Source: an uncultured bacterium
GTDB taxonomy: Bacteria > Fidelibacterota > Marinisomatia > Marinisomatales > UBA1611
Reading direction: 5' to 3'
Length of the DNA stretch: 39,577 nt
NCBI GenBank assembly: GCA_905478065.1
Contig: CAJQGZ010000079.1
Span: 1-39,577 of the forward strand
Shown: in pieces, positions 1-7,530 of the stretch
How the letters are laid out: each line of letters opens with the position of its first letter
Position numbering within the stretch: the first letter of the stretch is position 1
Made by a program: the position numbers and the translations under genes
The notes under the pieces: generated by a model
Database searches by the model: none
What the model was told of the DNA's origin: nothing
The model's input: only the letters and a program-made list of their open reading frames with translations

Positions 1-1081
1 ACTTTTTTCCTGATATAACCTCGCCTCCATTAATTATTTGATCTGAAATATACAAGTCAAGATCCCCATATCTGCCTCTATTGGTTTCAATTTTAAATAT
101 ATTTATTTTAAAAGAAGAACCAACAGAATCAGATAAATAATAATCCTGAAAATTTCTTTCATTGTTTAAATGAAAAATTTTTAATTCTATATTTGAAAAA
201 AATTTTATTCCTGAGTTGATAAAGACATTGGAAGATTGTCGATAAATATCAGGATTATCCGCATTTTTATAAAACTGACTCGATTCTGCTTTTCCTCCAC
301 CTGCTTGGAAAAATAGATACTTATTTCCTATACTTGCAGCACTATTATAGTTTCCAGTGTTATAAGTTCCAAAGCGTTGAAAAAACCTAAAACTATTTGT
401 ATTAAAAACACTTGGAACAAAGTTAATAGTGCCTGATGCTCCTAGAGCTCTTTTATGGTTACCTTTGACAACTTCAACCTCTTCTAAACCACCAATATAA
501 AACATGGACAGGTCTAACGCTTTACGACTATCATTATTAATGGGTACACCGTCATACATAAAAACCATTTCTTCTTGTCTCGCACCACGTATTGAAATTG
601 TTTTTTCTCCTCGAGAACTTTCATCAATTCGTACCGACTCTTCGTTCATTAGAATATCGCCAATGTCTTCGTACGCTCTAAAAGAGGCATCTTTCACTGC
701 AATATTATTGATCATGTTTTTTGTTTCAAATTCGTTAAAGACTCCCTTCTCATTTTGACCCAGAACATTGAGTACAGAAAGGTTAATTATTTTAGGTTTA
801 AGATAAACAGAGATATTTGTTTCATTTTGATCGATTTTTTGAAAAACCTTAATAAATCCTATGTGCTCAAAAATAAGAACTGAATCATCCTCCATAACAT
901 GAAAAATAAACTCACCTCTATTGTTAGTGGAGGTACCTCTACTAGCACTTGTATATACGTTTACGTTTTCAATAGGGTCATTATTTTGATAGTGAAAGAC
1001 TATTCCTCTTATTGTCATTTCAGCAAAAGCCTGTTGGATAAAGATCATATGAAAAACAAACAGTAAAAAAACCCTTATCAT
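1..1081 (-). CDS. TonB-dependent outer-membrane receptor, N-terminal part (cut by window edge)
   Basis: The reading frame is open from an ATG at 1081 to the left edge, about 360 codons, and its 3' end is missing. A hydrophobic signal peptide (MIRVFLLFVFHMIFIQQAFA) is followed by a carboxypeptidase-regulatory-like beta-sandwich around residues 22-95, with the typical pattern of a variable loop, G-(E/x)-F and YLKP. A plug domain follows at about residues 115-220, with VRIDESSRGEKTISIRG, YDGVPIN and the VEVVKG motif that leads into the barrel. The rest alternates polar and aromatic residues like barrel strands (NTGNYNSAASIG, FFQAGGGKAE). Such receptors import large or scarce substrates across the outer membrane using TonB energy; this substrate cannot be told. 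AAGG lies just upstream of the ATG. The domain order makes the family call secure. Confidence 0.9.
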   Translation of the reverse strand, partial: MIRVFLLFVFHMIFIQQAFAEMTIRGIVFHYQNNDPIENVNVYTSASRGTSTNNRGEFIFHVMEDDSVLIFEHIGFIKVFQKIDQNETNISVYLKPKIINLSVLNVLGQNEKGVFNEFETKNMINNIAVKDASFRAYEDIGDILMNEESVRIDESSRGEKTISIRGARQEEMVFMYDGVPINNDSRKALDLSMFYIGGLEEVEVVKGNHKRALGASGTINFVPSVFNTNSFRFFQRFGTYNTGNYNSAASIGNKYLFFQAGGGKAESSQFYKNADNPDIYRQSSNVFINSGIKFFSNIELKIFHLNNERNFQDYYLSDSVGSSFKINIFKIETNRGRYGDLDLYISDQIINGGEVISGKK

Positions 1082-1156
1082 TACTACCTTATTCAAAATG
1101 TCCAATTAAGCAGCACCTCTTTTGTGTAGAGAAATAATTAATTATAGTAATTGCAT

Positions 1157-1786
1157 TTATTCCGGCTTACCACTTTTATGCCAAACATGCTCACCATACC
1201 TGTCATGCAAACTAATAAACCCATCTGCTGAATTGCCATTAGTATATAGTGATCCTAATCGAACAACATTATTGCCATCGTTATTGTATAAAGATATCTT
1301 TCCATTTGACTTTTCAGAGGTACCCACAAATGATGTCAAATCAAATTTTTCATTATATGTCATTAGACCACCTTTCAAATTGCGAAAGGTGCCCAGATAT
1401 GCCGTTTGCTTGCTTTGAGCATTATAAGATTTAAAAAAGCCTCCAAATGAACTACTTTTTATATCAATTACTTTTACTCCAGCTTCATTGTGAATTTTTA
1501 AGTAACCATCTCCTGATTCTAAAGCGCTTAGTTTTGAACTCATCTTTCCAGTCTTATTATAAAGTGCTAATGCTCCATGATTAAAATCACCAACTCTTAC
1601 ATCAAAGATTTTTTTTCCACTTGGACTATCAATTTCAATAAAGCCGCCACCAATTTTAGTAGTCCCGTTATCGCTCGTAATTATTATTGGATCGGAACTA
1701 GCTTTAGTATTTTGTGCGCCCATAAACAGAAATAGGCTAAAAGAAAGACATGTAGCTGTGAAAAATCCTGTGAAATATTGTTTCAT
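1157..1786 (-). CDS. Secreted tandem-repeat protein of unknown function
   Basis: This encodes 209 residues from the ATG at 1786. The open frame reaches further upstream into the tRNA gene, but only this ATG is followed by a signal peptide (MKQYFTGFFTATCLSFSLFL). The mature part consists of about seven imperfect repeats of roughly 23 residues with the consensus G-x-(I/L)-x-(L/I)-Y-N-x-x-G-x-x-V-x-x-(L/I)-G, for example GALALYNKTGK, GYLKIHNEAG, GLMTYNEKFD and GKISLYNNDGNNVVRLG. This suggests a repetitive beta-structure such as a beta-solenoid or stacked beta-hairpins on the cell surface or in the medium. I recognise no catalytic motif or named family. It sits between a TonB receptor and a tRNA, both also on the minus strand, with 72 bases to the tRNA 3' end and 75 to the receptor start. 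Confidence 0.72.
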   Translation of the reverse strand: MKQYFTGFFTATCLSFSLFLFMGAQNTKASSDPIIITSDNGTTKIGGGFIEIDSPSGKKIFDVRVGDFNHGALALYNKTGKMSSKLSALESGDGYLKIHNEAGVKVIDIKSSSFGGFFKSYNAQSKQTAYLGTFRNLKGGLMTYNEKFDLTSFVGTSEKSNGKISLYNNDGNNVVRLGSLYTNGNSADGFISLHDRYGEHVWHKSGKPE

Positions 1787-1852
1787 AATTATCTCCAATG
1801 AAAATAAAAGGTTAAAATATCGGGCGGGTAAAACAGAATAATTTTTTATCAG

Positions 1853-1925
1853 TGGAGCCGGACGGGATCGAACCGACGACCTCTTGAATGCCATCCAAGC
1901 GCTCTCCCAACTGAGCTACGGCCCC
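1853..1925 (-). tRNA. tRNA-Ala, anticodon GGC
   Basis: The complement folds into a complete 73-base cloverleaf. The acceptor stem GGGGCCG pairs with CGGCTCC and contains the G3-U70 wobble pair that is the alanine identity element. The D arm is GCTC-AGTTGGGA-GAGC, the anticodon arm is CTTGG-ATGGCAT-TCAAG with anticodon GGC, and the T arm carries GGTTCGATCC. The discriminator base is A, and CCA is not encoded, so it must be added after transcription. The downstream gene 1157-1786 and the integrase remnant on the other side make this a possible integration target. Confidence 0.97.
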
Positions 1926-1936
1926 ATAGTAGCATA

Positions 1937-1942
1937 TTTATA
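1937..1942 (-). promoter_or_regulatory. Candidate -10 box for the tRNA-Ala gene
   Basis: On the minus strand TATAAA lies 10 bases before the first tRNA base, a normal -10 distance if transcription starts near the mature 5' end. An upstream TTGCAT could be a -35 box, but the spacing of 14 bases is short. It also overlaps the palindrome at 1950-1963. Confidence 0.35.
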
Positions 1943-1946
1943 GCAG

Positions 1947-2113
1947 ATGCTTGCATATGCAAGGAGAACTTACATATCGTCACTTTATAAAAACAACAGC
2001 ACATGGTATCTGTCTATCAAACATAATGGAAAAAGAATAGGAAGAACCCCAAAGACCAATGGACAGAGACTGTAAAGTTTCGATATCACTTTAACCGTAT
2101 ATTGGAAAGATGA
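1947..2113 (+). pseudogene. Remnant of a tyrosine recombinase (phage-type integrase), N-terminal piece
   Basis: A short plus-strand frame from ATG 1947 to the stop at 2073 reads ...YISSLYKNNSTWYLSIKHNG, then KRIGRTPKT. This matches the usual opening of tyrosine integrases: a three-stranded sheet with the pattern (Y/K)-x-x-x-W-Y-(L/I)-x-(I/F)-x-x-x-G-K-R-(I)-x-x-(S/T)-(L/P)-x-T. After the stop, the next frame continues plausibly (KFRYHFNRILER) up to 2113, which suggests a frameshift. The catalytic domain (R...HxxR...Y) is absent. An AAGGAG stands at 1961-1966, near where the original start may have been. It lies 21 bases from the 5' end of a tRNA gene. Reading this as an integrase fossil is an inference from a short stretch. 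Confidence 0.55.
1950..1963. repeat. 14-bp perfect palindrome CTTGCATATGCAAG
   Basis: A perfect inverted repeat lies between the tRNA-Ala promoter region and the integrase remnant. It could be an operator, part of a recombination site, or chance in AT-rich DNA. Confidence 0.5.
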
Positions 2114-2284
2114 TAATAGATATTTAATAAAATATTATTGCCTAAATATCCTAAATCGTAATATTTTATCTGAATTCATATATTTCAATTAGTAGATATA
2201 TTTAGTTTTAGTTATTGTTAGTTAACATTATCTCATCAATTTTTAAGAACTATTAACTAAAACAAACAATGTAAATATAGAAAT

Positions 2285-2599
2285 ATGATAAATAATTACA
2301 TTACATATATGTGGAGAGAAGCTCCAAACGTACGCGAAGATAAAGTATATAGGTTTCAAACGAATGATTCAAAAATAAACCTTAAAATGCGAAGGCGAAA
2401 AGACTTTGAACTAGCAGCAGTTGGAATAAACACTAAAATTTGGATATATCAGACAAAAAAGCAAAGTCTCGAAGAAGCAAAAAGCACATTGATAAATATT
2501 ACACTCTGCAAAATAAATTTTGAAACTACTGAAAGAATTTTTACTGCTAATAAAAGAGATTCATTAAATCTCGGTGAACAGTTTAGTCTAGCATTCTAA
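2285..2599 (+). CDS. Small hypothetical protein on the plus strand
   Basis: This encodes 104 residues, or about 96 if translation starts at the second methionine (MWREAPN). It is rich in Lys and Arg and has no signal peptide or membrane segment. The stretch KMRRRKDFELAAVGINTKIW followed by IYQTKK and EEAKSTL looks like a small alpha/beta fold, and the composition is protein-like rather than random. No named family is recognised with certainty. It lies alone between the integrase remnant and a convergent minus-strand gene pair, in what may be a mobile-element scar. No clear Shine-Dalgarno sequence is seen, so the start is uncertain. Confidence 0.5.
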   Translation: MINNYITYMWREAPNVREDKVYRFQTNDSKINLKMRRRKDFELAAVGINTKIWIYQTKKQSLEEAKSTLINITLCKINFETTERIFTANKRDSLNLGEQFSLAF

Positions 2600-2632
2600 G
2601 AGTTTAAAGTGCAGTCTGTTGATTCTTTAAAG

Positions 2633-2845
2633 CTATTTCTTTGAAAGAAACTTTTTTCTCTCCGATTTTTTAAGCATTTTTCTTTTTATCAAATCATCTT
2701 CAATAAGGGTGATTATATAATCATGAACTGATTGATTATTTTTTGCGGCTTTCGTAACTAGTTTCCACAATCGCTCTGGCATCTTTAAATGGCGGATATT
2801 TCCAACATTTTCTTGATTATAATTATCACTTTTTTTATTATTCAT
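2633..2845 (-). CDS. Small ribbon-helix-helix-like protein
   Basis: This encodes 70 residues. The core (NIRHLKMPERLWKLVTKAA, then NNQSVHDYIITLIEDDL) has the layout of a ribbon-helix-helix DNA-binding protein: a short strand, a helix beginning at the PERLW, a turn at NNQSVHD and a second helix. A basic tail follows (KRKMLKKSERKKF). Such proteins are often antitoxins or repressors of mobile elements. Its start overlaps the stop of the upstream gene by one base, so the two are translationally coupled. The fold assignment is by eye. Confidence 0.55.
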   Translation of the reverse strand: MNNKKSDNYNQENVGNIRHLKMPERLWKLVTKAAKNNQSVHDYIITLIEDDLIKRKMLKKSERKKFLSKK

Positions 2846-3231
2846 TATTGATTCCTACCATGGTTCAATGACGGACTTCTATTAACAACTTGATTCTGAA
2901 TAATATCATTTGCTTTTTGAGGAGTGAGATAACGAATGTCATAACTGCTATATTTCAATCCTTTAAGTCTCATCCTCATTTCTTGAGTAATCATTATTGG
3001 GATAGAAACAGTTCTATTTATTTTTTTCTTTTTCGTTTTTGCTTTATGATAGGCAGCTTCAAGGCTTTTTACGGTGATAATTCTATTATCTGATTTAATC
3101 TTTTTAATTGATGCCTTATAAGCATCTCTGTAGGTATCATATTCACCATTATTTTTTTTTAATCTGCAATTTTGAGCAATTTTCCATAAGGGCTCTTTTT
3201 TTTTGTCGCTTTTGAATAACTTTTCCTCCAT
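2845..3231 (-). CDS. Basic hypothetical protein with a GYS-x-x-x-I-x-x-LTP-like C-terminal motif
   Basis: This encodes 128 highly basic residues. The C-terminal part (ITQEMRMRLKGLKYSSYDIR followed by YLTPQKANDIIQ) resembles the short helical motif 'M-x-x-L-x-x-L-G-Y-S-x-x-x-I-x-x-L-T-P-x-x-A' found near the ends of proteins from plasmids and other mobile elements. The N-terminal half (EPLWKIAQNCRLKKNNGEYD) may bind nucleic acid. It is the first gene of a tightly coupled pair with the small RHH-like gene. A two-gene addiction or mobilisation module is possible, but no toxin motif is seen. Confidence 0.55.
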   Translation of the reverse strand: MEEKLFKSDKKKEPLWKIAQNCRLKKNNGEYDTYRDAYKASIKKIKSDNRIITVKSLEAAYHKAKTKKKKINRTVSIPIMITQEMRMRLKGLKYSSYDIRYLTPQKANDIIQNQVVNRSPSLNHGRNQ

Positions 3232-3238
3232 TAGATAT

Positions 3239-3685
3239 TTAAGTCTTTGCCTTTGGAAACGTTTCTAAAAAGACATCTAGTTCATGATAACCAAAGTACA
3301 TATTGCCAATCAATTTTATAACTTCACCTGTAAGCATGATAGCATGGTTCGATATCTTAGGATATCTAGCATCTTTACTAATTACAAAAGATGTACCATC
3401 CATAGAAATAAGTTCGTTCAAATCTTTATTTAAATGTATATCTGTATGGAAAAAATATCGTAGTATATAAGAACAAGTTTTATCTGTCCCTGGGTAAATA
3501 ATATCAAAATCTGTCTCAAACTCTAATCTCGTATTAAGTATTCGAGTTTTCTTTTTGAAAGCAACATTTTTTCTTTTACGTAAAGCATCTATCATACCAG
3601 CTTCCTTTTGAAAATAGTTTTGCGAAACCAAACGCATAGGTAATAAAACCCAAAAACATAAAATATATATTGATAACTGTCTCAT
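3239..3685 (-). CDS. Secreted hypothetical protein
   Basis: This encodes 148 residues with a signal peptide (MRQLSIYILCFWVLLPMRLVSQ) and a mature part of about 125 residues without cysteine pairs, repeats or known motifs beyond a mixed alpha/beta pattern (TRLEFETDFDIIYPG, GTSFVISKDARYP). It ends seven bases before the next minus-strand gene and begins 12 bases after the stop of the YgjP-like gene, so it is probably part of the same transcript. No family is recognised. Confidence 0.6.
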   Translation of the reverse strand: MRQLSIYILCFWVLLPMRLVSQNYFQKEAGMIDALRKRKNVAFKKKTRILNTRLEFETDFDIIYPGTDKTCSYILRYFFHTDIHLNKDLNELISMDGTSFVISKDARYPKISNHAIMLTGEVIKLIGNMYFGYHELDVFLETFPKAKT

Positions 3686-3697
3686 GCCGCAATATTT

Positions 3698-4267
3698 TTA
3701 CAAAAAATAATTATATTTAAGCTCTTTTCGTATTTCATATAATTCATAAATGATATTATTTAGTTCTGACCAAAAATGTCTACTATGATTCTTTATCTTA
3801 GTATGCATCAATTCATGTAATATAATATAGTCTTGTAATCTTTGTGGCAAATAGCTCACACATATATTAATTCTTATATCATTATTATAACTACAACTCC
3901 CCCACCTACTTTTCATACGTCTTATAGAAATTTTATTATGCCTGAATTTATATTTTAGGGATAAATGTTTTACTCGGTTGATAATAGCTTCTTTTATTTG
4001 CAAGATTTCCTCTTTTGATTCTTGCTCACTTTTTTCATAGAGGCATATAGATTTTGAAATTGAAAATTTTTGAATCTGCTTTTGTAGCCATGACTCTTTT
4101 TCTTCTGCAAAATTTTGAGCTTCCTCAAAACTAACCCCAACCGGAACGGCAACACGGATATTCGAGGGCGGCTTAATGGACATGCGTATATGCTTCGCTC
4201 GATTACTTCTTTCTAATAAAACTGCACCAACGATTGGTAATGTTATTACGACTGATTTATTAACCAT
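3698..4267 (-). CDS. YgjP-like metallopeptidase domain protein (DUF45, M48-like)
   Basis: This encodes 189 residues, slightly short for the family. The marker motifs are all present: SNRAKHIRMSIKP near residues 21-33, RWGSCS at 121-126, the zinc-binding HELMH at 151-155, and the third ligand region NHSRHFW at 160-166. The DUF45 family is related to M48 zinc peptidases, is soluble and cytoplasmic, and is often linked to restriction or nucleic-acid systems, though its substrate is mostly unknown. Its start overlaps the end of the MORN-type gene upstream by eight bases, so the two are probably co-translated. The family call is secure; the substrate is not known. Confidence 0.9.
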   Translation of the reverse strand: MVNKSVVITLPIVGAVLLERSNRAKHIRMSIKPPSNIRVAVPVGVSFEEAQNFAEEKESWLQKQIQKFSISKSICLYEKSEQESKEEILQIKEAIINRVKHLSLKYKFRHNKISIRRMKSRWGSCSYNNDIRINICVSYLPQRLQDYIILHELMHTKIKNHSRHFWSELNNIIYELYEIRKELKYNYFL

Positions 4268-4652
4268 TAAGAGACGATGTTTTTATAATTTCGTTTCCTT
4301 CTTCATCCCACTTTTTCATTAGAGCCACATTACCTTCATCATCATACCTAATTATAAGCTTCTTAGATCCATTTTTATGCCACTCTCTATATTGCCTATG
4401 AAAACCAAATTCCCATACCGTTTCATAACTCATTAACCCATTCTCATCCCAGCCAATCCAGGCTCCATGTTTCCTACCCTTTTTATCGTATTCCTCACGG
4501 CTCCATTTTCTTATTCCTTTACCATGCTTAACATGATTTGTAATTGACCGAATATTTCCATTTATATATGTCTCTGTATGAGTAACTCTACTATTTTGTG
4601 GAAAAGTGCGCGAAATTAAAAAAACTAAAAATATATAAATTTTGAGGTTCAT
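4260..4652 (-). CDS. MORN-variant repeat protein (YwqK-like), secreted
   Basis: This encodes 130 residues with a signal peptide (MNLKIYIFLVFLISRTFPQ). About four MORN-variant repeats follow, recognisable by the pattern (Y/W)-x-x-x-G-(x)-(K/x)-x-x-x-x-x-(Y/W)-D-x-x-G-x: KKGRKHGAWIGWDENG, REWHKNGSKKLIIRYDDEGN and KKWDEEGNE. Proteins of this group (often named YwqK-family antitoxins) are common in Bacteroidota-like genomes, and their function here is unclear. It overlaps the YgjP-like gene by eight bases and begins five bases after the stop of the esterase, so a single mRNA is likely. Confidence 0.75.
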   Translation of the reverse strand: MNLKIYIFLVFLISRTFPQNSRVTHTETYINGNIRSITNHVKHGKGIRKWSREEYDKKGRKHGAWIGWDENGLMSYETVWEFGFHRQYREWHKNGSKKLIIRYDDEGNVALMKKWDEEGNEIIKTSSLNG

Positions 4653-4657
4653 AATGT

Positions 4658-5803
4658 TTACTCAAACAGCGAGATAAATATTTGGCCATAATAAATACTT
4701 TGTGGGTCTCCATATTCTAGGATTGAATCCTTAATGATATTCTCATTTCGTGAGACGTACCCATTATACAAGTTTTTGCCACGGTATTTAACTACCACTT
4801 TTTTATCCATATCAATAAGGTTATCATTTAATTGTATAATTATACTAGATACGGTAGAACTATTAATATTTATAACCTGGCCAGAGATCTCCGCCTCAAT
4901 CAAATCACCAACTGATGGATTTATATTCTTTAACCAATAGAATCTTTTATGCAAAACGTCGTCCTGCCTCCAAATTATTTTACCTGGATATGGATTACGG
5001 ATAAAATCAGACATCCAAATTAATGCTGAAGCTTCAAGGTTATCCATCCAATGCGGTTTGCCCTTGTAAATTTTTACAAAATGTACATAACCTTTTGGAT
5101 CATTTTTTTGTAGAACTTTTAATTGATCACCCCAATCTATAGCAACTTTATTTCTATTATATAGATTATCATGTTCTCCAACATGAATTGTAAATGGAAG
5201 ATTTCTAAGCCCTAGAGGACTTGCCTCATTTGGGTGTCCTGCACTCATTGCCGCCGCTGCAAATCTATCTGCCATTCTTGGAGCTAACTGATATACTCCG
5301 TCACCACCAGCAGAACGCCCCATGAGGTAGATTTTATTGGGGTCAACATCATGAAAGGCAATCATATTTTGAATAATTCTATTAAAAAAAGTATCTACAT
5401 GGCTTTGGTGCCACATATTCCATGTATTCGTTGGTGACCTAGGAGTAAATAAAATTCCATTCTCTAACTCATAAAGAGTTTTATGCCTTATCCACAATCT
5501 ATCATTCTCGGACTTAGGCTCACCTCCGCCTCCATGTAAGGAAAAAAATAAGCTCCAGCCCTGTTCAGACTTTTTACCAAAAAACTTAATATCAAATTTT
5601 ATTTCTCGATTATTGATTTTTATCAAACGAGCTTTCATTTCTGAATCTCTTTTTAATAGTATACTTTTTTTAAAATCGGTATATAGTTTTTTTTCTACTC
5701 TTTGTGATTCAAGTTTGCTTAATGAATTTTGATCAAAATATTTATTACTACCTCGACCAATGATAAAATCAAATAGAAGGAGAATAATTAGATATCTTTT
5801 CAT
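4658..5803 (-). CDS. Secreted alpha/beta hydrolase (esterase/depolymerase-like)
   Basis: This encodes 381 residues from the ATG at 5803. A TTG at 5827 also keeps the frame open, but the ATG gives a proper signal peptide (MKRYLIILLLFDFIIG) and avoids overlap with the preceding gene. The oxyanion-hole sequence HGGGG lies at about 90-94. The nucleophile elbow GRSAGG with Ser at about 164 is followed by a downstream GEHDN (acid region) and KPHWMD with the probable catalytic His. This layout fits poly(3-hydroxybutyrate) depolymerase or feruloyl-esterase-like hydrolases. The last 100 residues form a separate beta-rich domain (IEAEISGQVININSSTVSSI). The natural substrate cannot be told from sequence alone. 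Confidence 0.8.
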   Translation of the reverse strand: MKRYLIILLLFDFIIGRGSNKYFDQNSLSKLESQRVEKKLYTDFKKSILLKRDSEMKARLIKINNREIKFDIKFFGKKSEQGWSLFFSLHGGGGEPKSENDRLWIRHKTLYELENGILFTPRSPTNTWNMWHQSHVDTFFNRIIQNMIAFHDVDPNKIYLMGRSAGGDGVYQLAPRMADRFAAAAMSAGHPNEASPLGLRNLPFTIHVGEHDNLYNRNKVAIDWGDQLKVLQKNDPKGYVHFVKIYKGKPHWMDNLEASALIWMSDFIRNPYPGKIIWRQDDVLHKRFYWLKNINPSVGDLIEAEISGQVININSSTVSSIIIQLNDNLIDMDKKVVVKYRGKNLYNGYVSRNENIIKDSILEYGDPQSIYYGQIFISLFE

Positions 5804-5819
5804 AAATATTTCTATTTTG

Positions 5820-7016
5820 CTATACAACCTGTCCTGCAGCCCAGCCTGATGACCACGCCCACTGAAAATTATATCCTCCTAGCCACCCTGTTACATCTAC
5901 AGTTTCACCTATAAAGTATAGACCCGAATGTTTAATTGATTCCATGGTTTTCGAACTTAGTTCATTCGTATCCACACCTCCTGTACACACTTCTGCAGTA
6001 CGCATACCCTCGGTACCACTAGGTTTTATTTGCCAATGATTTAAATTATAACCAAAAATTTGTAAATCTGTTTTTTTTATTTCACCCATTGTGGTATTTG
6101 CTATTTTTTTGACGCTAAGAGTATCACCAAATCGTTCAGCTAACCTTTTTGAAAAAAAATCACTTAAGATTGTTTTTAATTGCGACTTTCCTCGCTGTTG
6201 TTGCATTGTTACTAAATATTCAGAGGCATCTAAATTCGGAAGAAGATTTATTTCAATTGCATCTCCTTTTTTCCAAAAAGAAGATATTTGCAAGATGGCC
6301 GGACCACTCAATCCTCTGTGGGTTATAAGAATATTTTCATTAAAACTTGTTCCGTTATAACTCACGATTGCGTCTAAAGACAGACCAGATAAATTCTTAA
6401 AATAGGTATCAATGTCTTGCTGATGAAATGTAAAAGGCACTAAACCAGGTTTAAAAGAAACTGATTTCAAACCAAATTGCTTCGCAACACTTATTCCAAA
6501 ATCTGTTGCTCCCATTTTAGGAATACTTGGCCCTCCAGTTGCTATTACAAGTGACTTTGTTTGATAATCACCACAATTAGTTTGGACTATATATTCTTTT
6601 TCTTTCTTAATTGAATTAGTTTCAACATTTAGTTCAATATGAGCTTTACTACAATTTTTATGCAGCGCACTAAGAACTGCTCCAGCTCTTTGGTCACAAA
6701 ATAGTTGACCTAATTTTTTCTCATTCCAAGTCAAATTAAAAGACTCGAGCATTGATATGATATCCCACTGTGTATAGCGAGATAATGCTGATTTACAAAA
6801 GTGAGGGTTCTTAGATATATAGGCATGAGGTTCGATATTTAAATTTGTAAAATTACAGCGTCCACCACCAGATATAAGAATTTTCTTACCAGCTTTGTTT
6901 GATTTTTCTAGGATTAGAACACTGCGATTTCTTTTTATTGCTTCTGCCGCACAAATAAGACCAGCTGCACCCGCACCAATGATAATCACATCATATAGCT
7001 TCAAAAAATCATCCAA
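5820..7016 (-). CDS. HI0933/YhiN-family flavoprotein (NAD(P)/FAD-dependent oxidoreductase)
   Basis: This encodes 398 residues, normal for the family. The N-terminus has the FAD-binding Rossmann motif GAGAAG at residues 14-19, the acidic end of strand 2 (LILEKSNKAGKK), and the family signature SGGGRCNFTN at 49-58. The C-terminal FAD contact is TVDVTGWLGGYNFQWAWSSG. Family members are poorly characterised; some reduce bile-acid intermediates, but this is not implied here. Translation seems to start at TTG 7016, since an in-frame stop lies just upstream and no ATG is available before the FAD motif. It precedes the esterase by 16 bases. Confidence 0.9.
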   Translation of the reverse strand: MDDFLKLYDVIIIGAGAAGLICAAEAIKRNRSVLILEKSNKAGKKILISGGGRCNFTNLNIEPHAYISKNPHFCKSALSRYTQWDIISMLESFNLTWNEKKLGQLFCDQRAGAVLSALHKNCSKAHIELNVETNSIKKEKEYIVQTNCGDYQTKSLVIATGGPSIPKMGATDFGISVAKQFGLKSVSFKPGLVPFTFHQQDIDTYFKNLSGLSLDAIVSYNGTSFNENILITHRGLSGPAILQISSFWKKGDAIEINLLPNLDASEYLVTMQQQRGKSQLKTILSDFFSKRLAERFGDTLSVKKIANTTMGEIKKTDLQIFGYNLNHWQIKPSGTEGMRTAEVCTGGVDTNELSSKTMESIKHSGLYFIGETVDVTGWLGGYNFQWAWSSGWAAGQVV

Positions 7017-7103
7017 AAATGCATTTATAATATCGCTTTAGTCATTCACAAATAATTTAATAGAAAAGGGCATGATATTGAAAAGAATTCCAATTTCCCA
7101 ATA

Positions 7104-7499
7104 TCATGTATCCATATATTTTGAAAAATGTCTTTTTGCTTGCTCAATAGTATTTGCATTTATTAATAAAAAGCCCTGGTAGCCACTTTTTTCCAAGTAA
7201 TCTTTGTACAAACTATTTCCTCGTGCACCAATGTAAACACCAATACCAGTACTTATAATAGGGATAATACTTTCAGGAAAACCAAGCAATAATATTAGGG
7301 TAGAAAAAACAAATATCTCTACAGCTTTTATATAAAGCCCTTTATATACTAGCCACAAACCTGAGAATAAAAAGGCAAACCATGACCACCCGTACTTTAC
7401 CAACTCAACCGTATTCATTGAGTTTTTATAAACAACAAAAGTTTTGTTTCCCGAACCAATAGATTCAAGGCTGTCATCAATATTTTCTTTAAAAATCAA
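7104..7499 (-). CDS. DUF2628-type small membrane protein
   Basis: This encodes 131 residues. The pattern FVVYKNSMNTVELVKYGWSW, then FAFLFSGLWLVYKGLY, is the hallmark of DUF2628: a short soluble start, a conserved (G)xSWxAFxFxxxWxxYK motif, then two further hydrophobic stretches (AVEIFVFSTLILLLGFPE, IIPIISTGIGVYIGARGN). A soluble tail follows (IEQAKRHFSKY). The family's role is unknown, and it probably sits in the inner membrane. Translation may start at TTG 7499 or at ATG 7418; the longer form keeps the conserved VYKN segment. It lies alone between the chitinase-like gene and the flavoprotein gene. Confidence 0.75.
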   Translation of the reverse strand: MIFKENIDDSLESIGSGNKTFVVYKNSMNTVELVKYGWSWFAFLFSGLWLVYKGLYIKAVEIFVFSTLILLLGFPESIIPIISTGIGVYIGARGNSLYKDYLEKSGYQGFLLINANTIEQAKRHFSKYMDT

Positions 7500-7530
7500 T
7501 AGTATTCACCATGTGTATTTCATTAACAGT

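Noticed and set aside
504-758. 84-codon plus-strand frame
   Set aside because: It is opposite the TonB receptor plug domain, which is clearly the real coding strand.
1787-1894. N-terminal extension of the repeat protein
   Set aside because: It runs into the tRNA-Ala gene and has no signal peptide; the ATG at 1786 does.
5804-5827. TTG start of the esterase
   Set aside because: The ATG at 5803 gives a proper signal peptide and no overlap with the flavoprotein gene.
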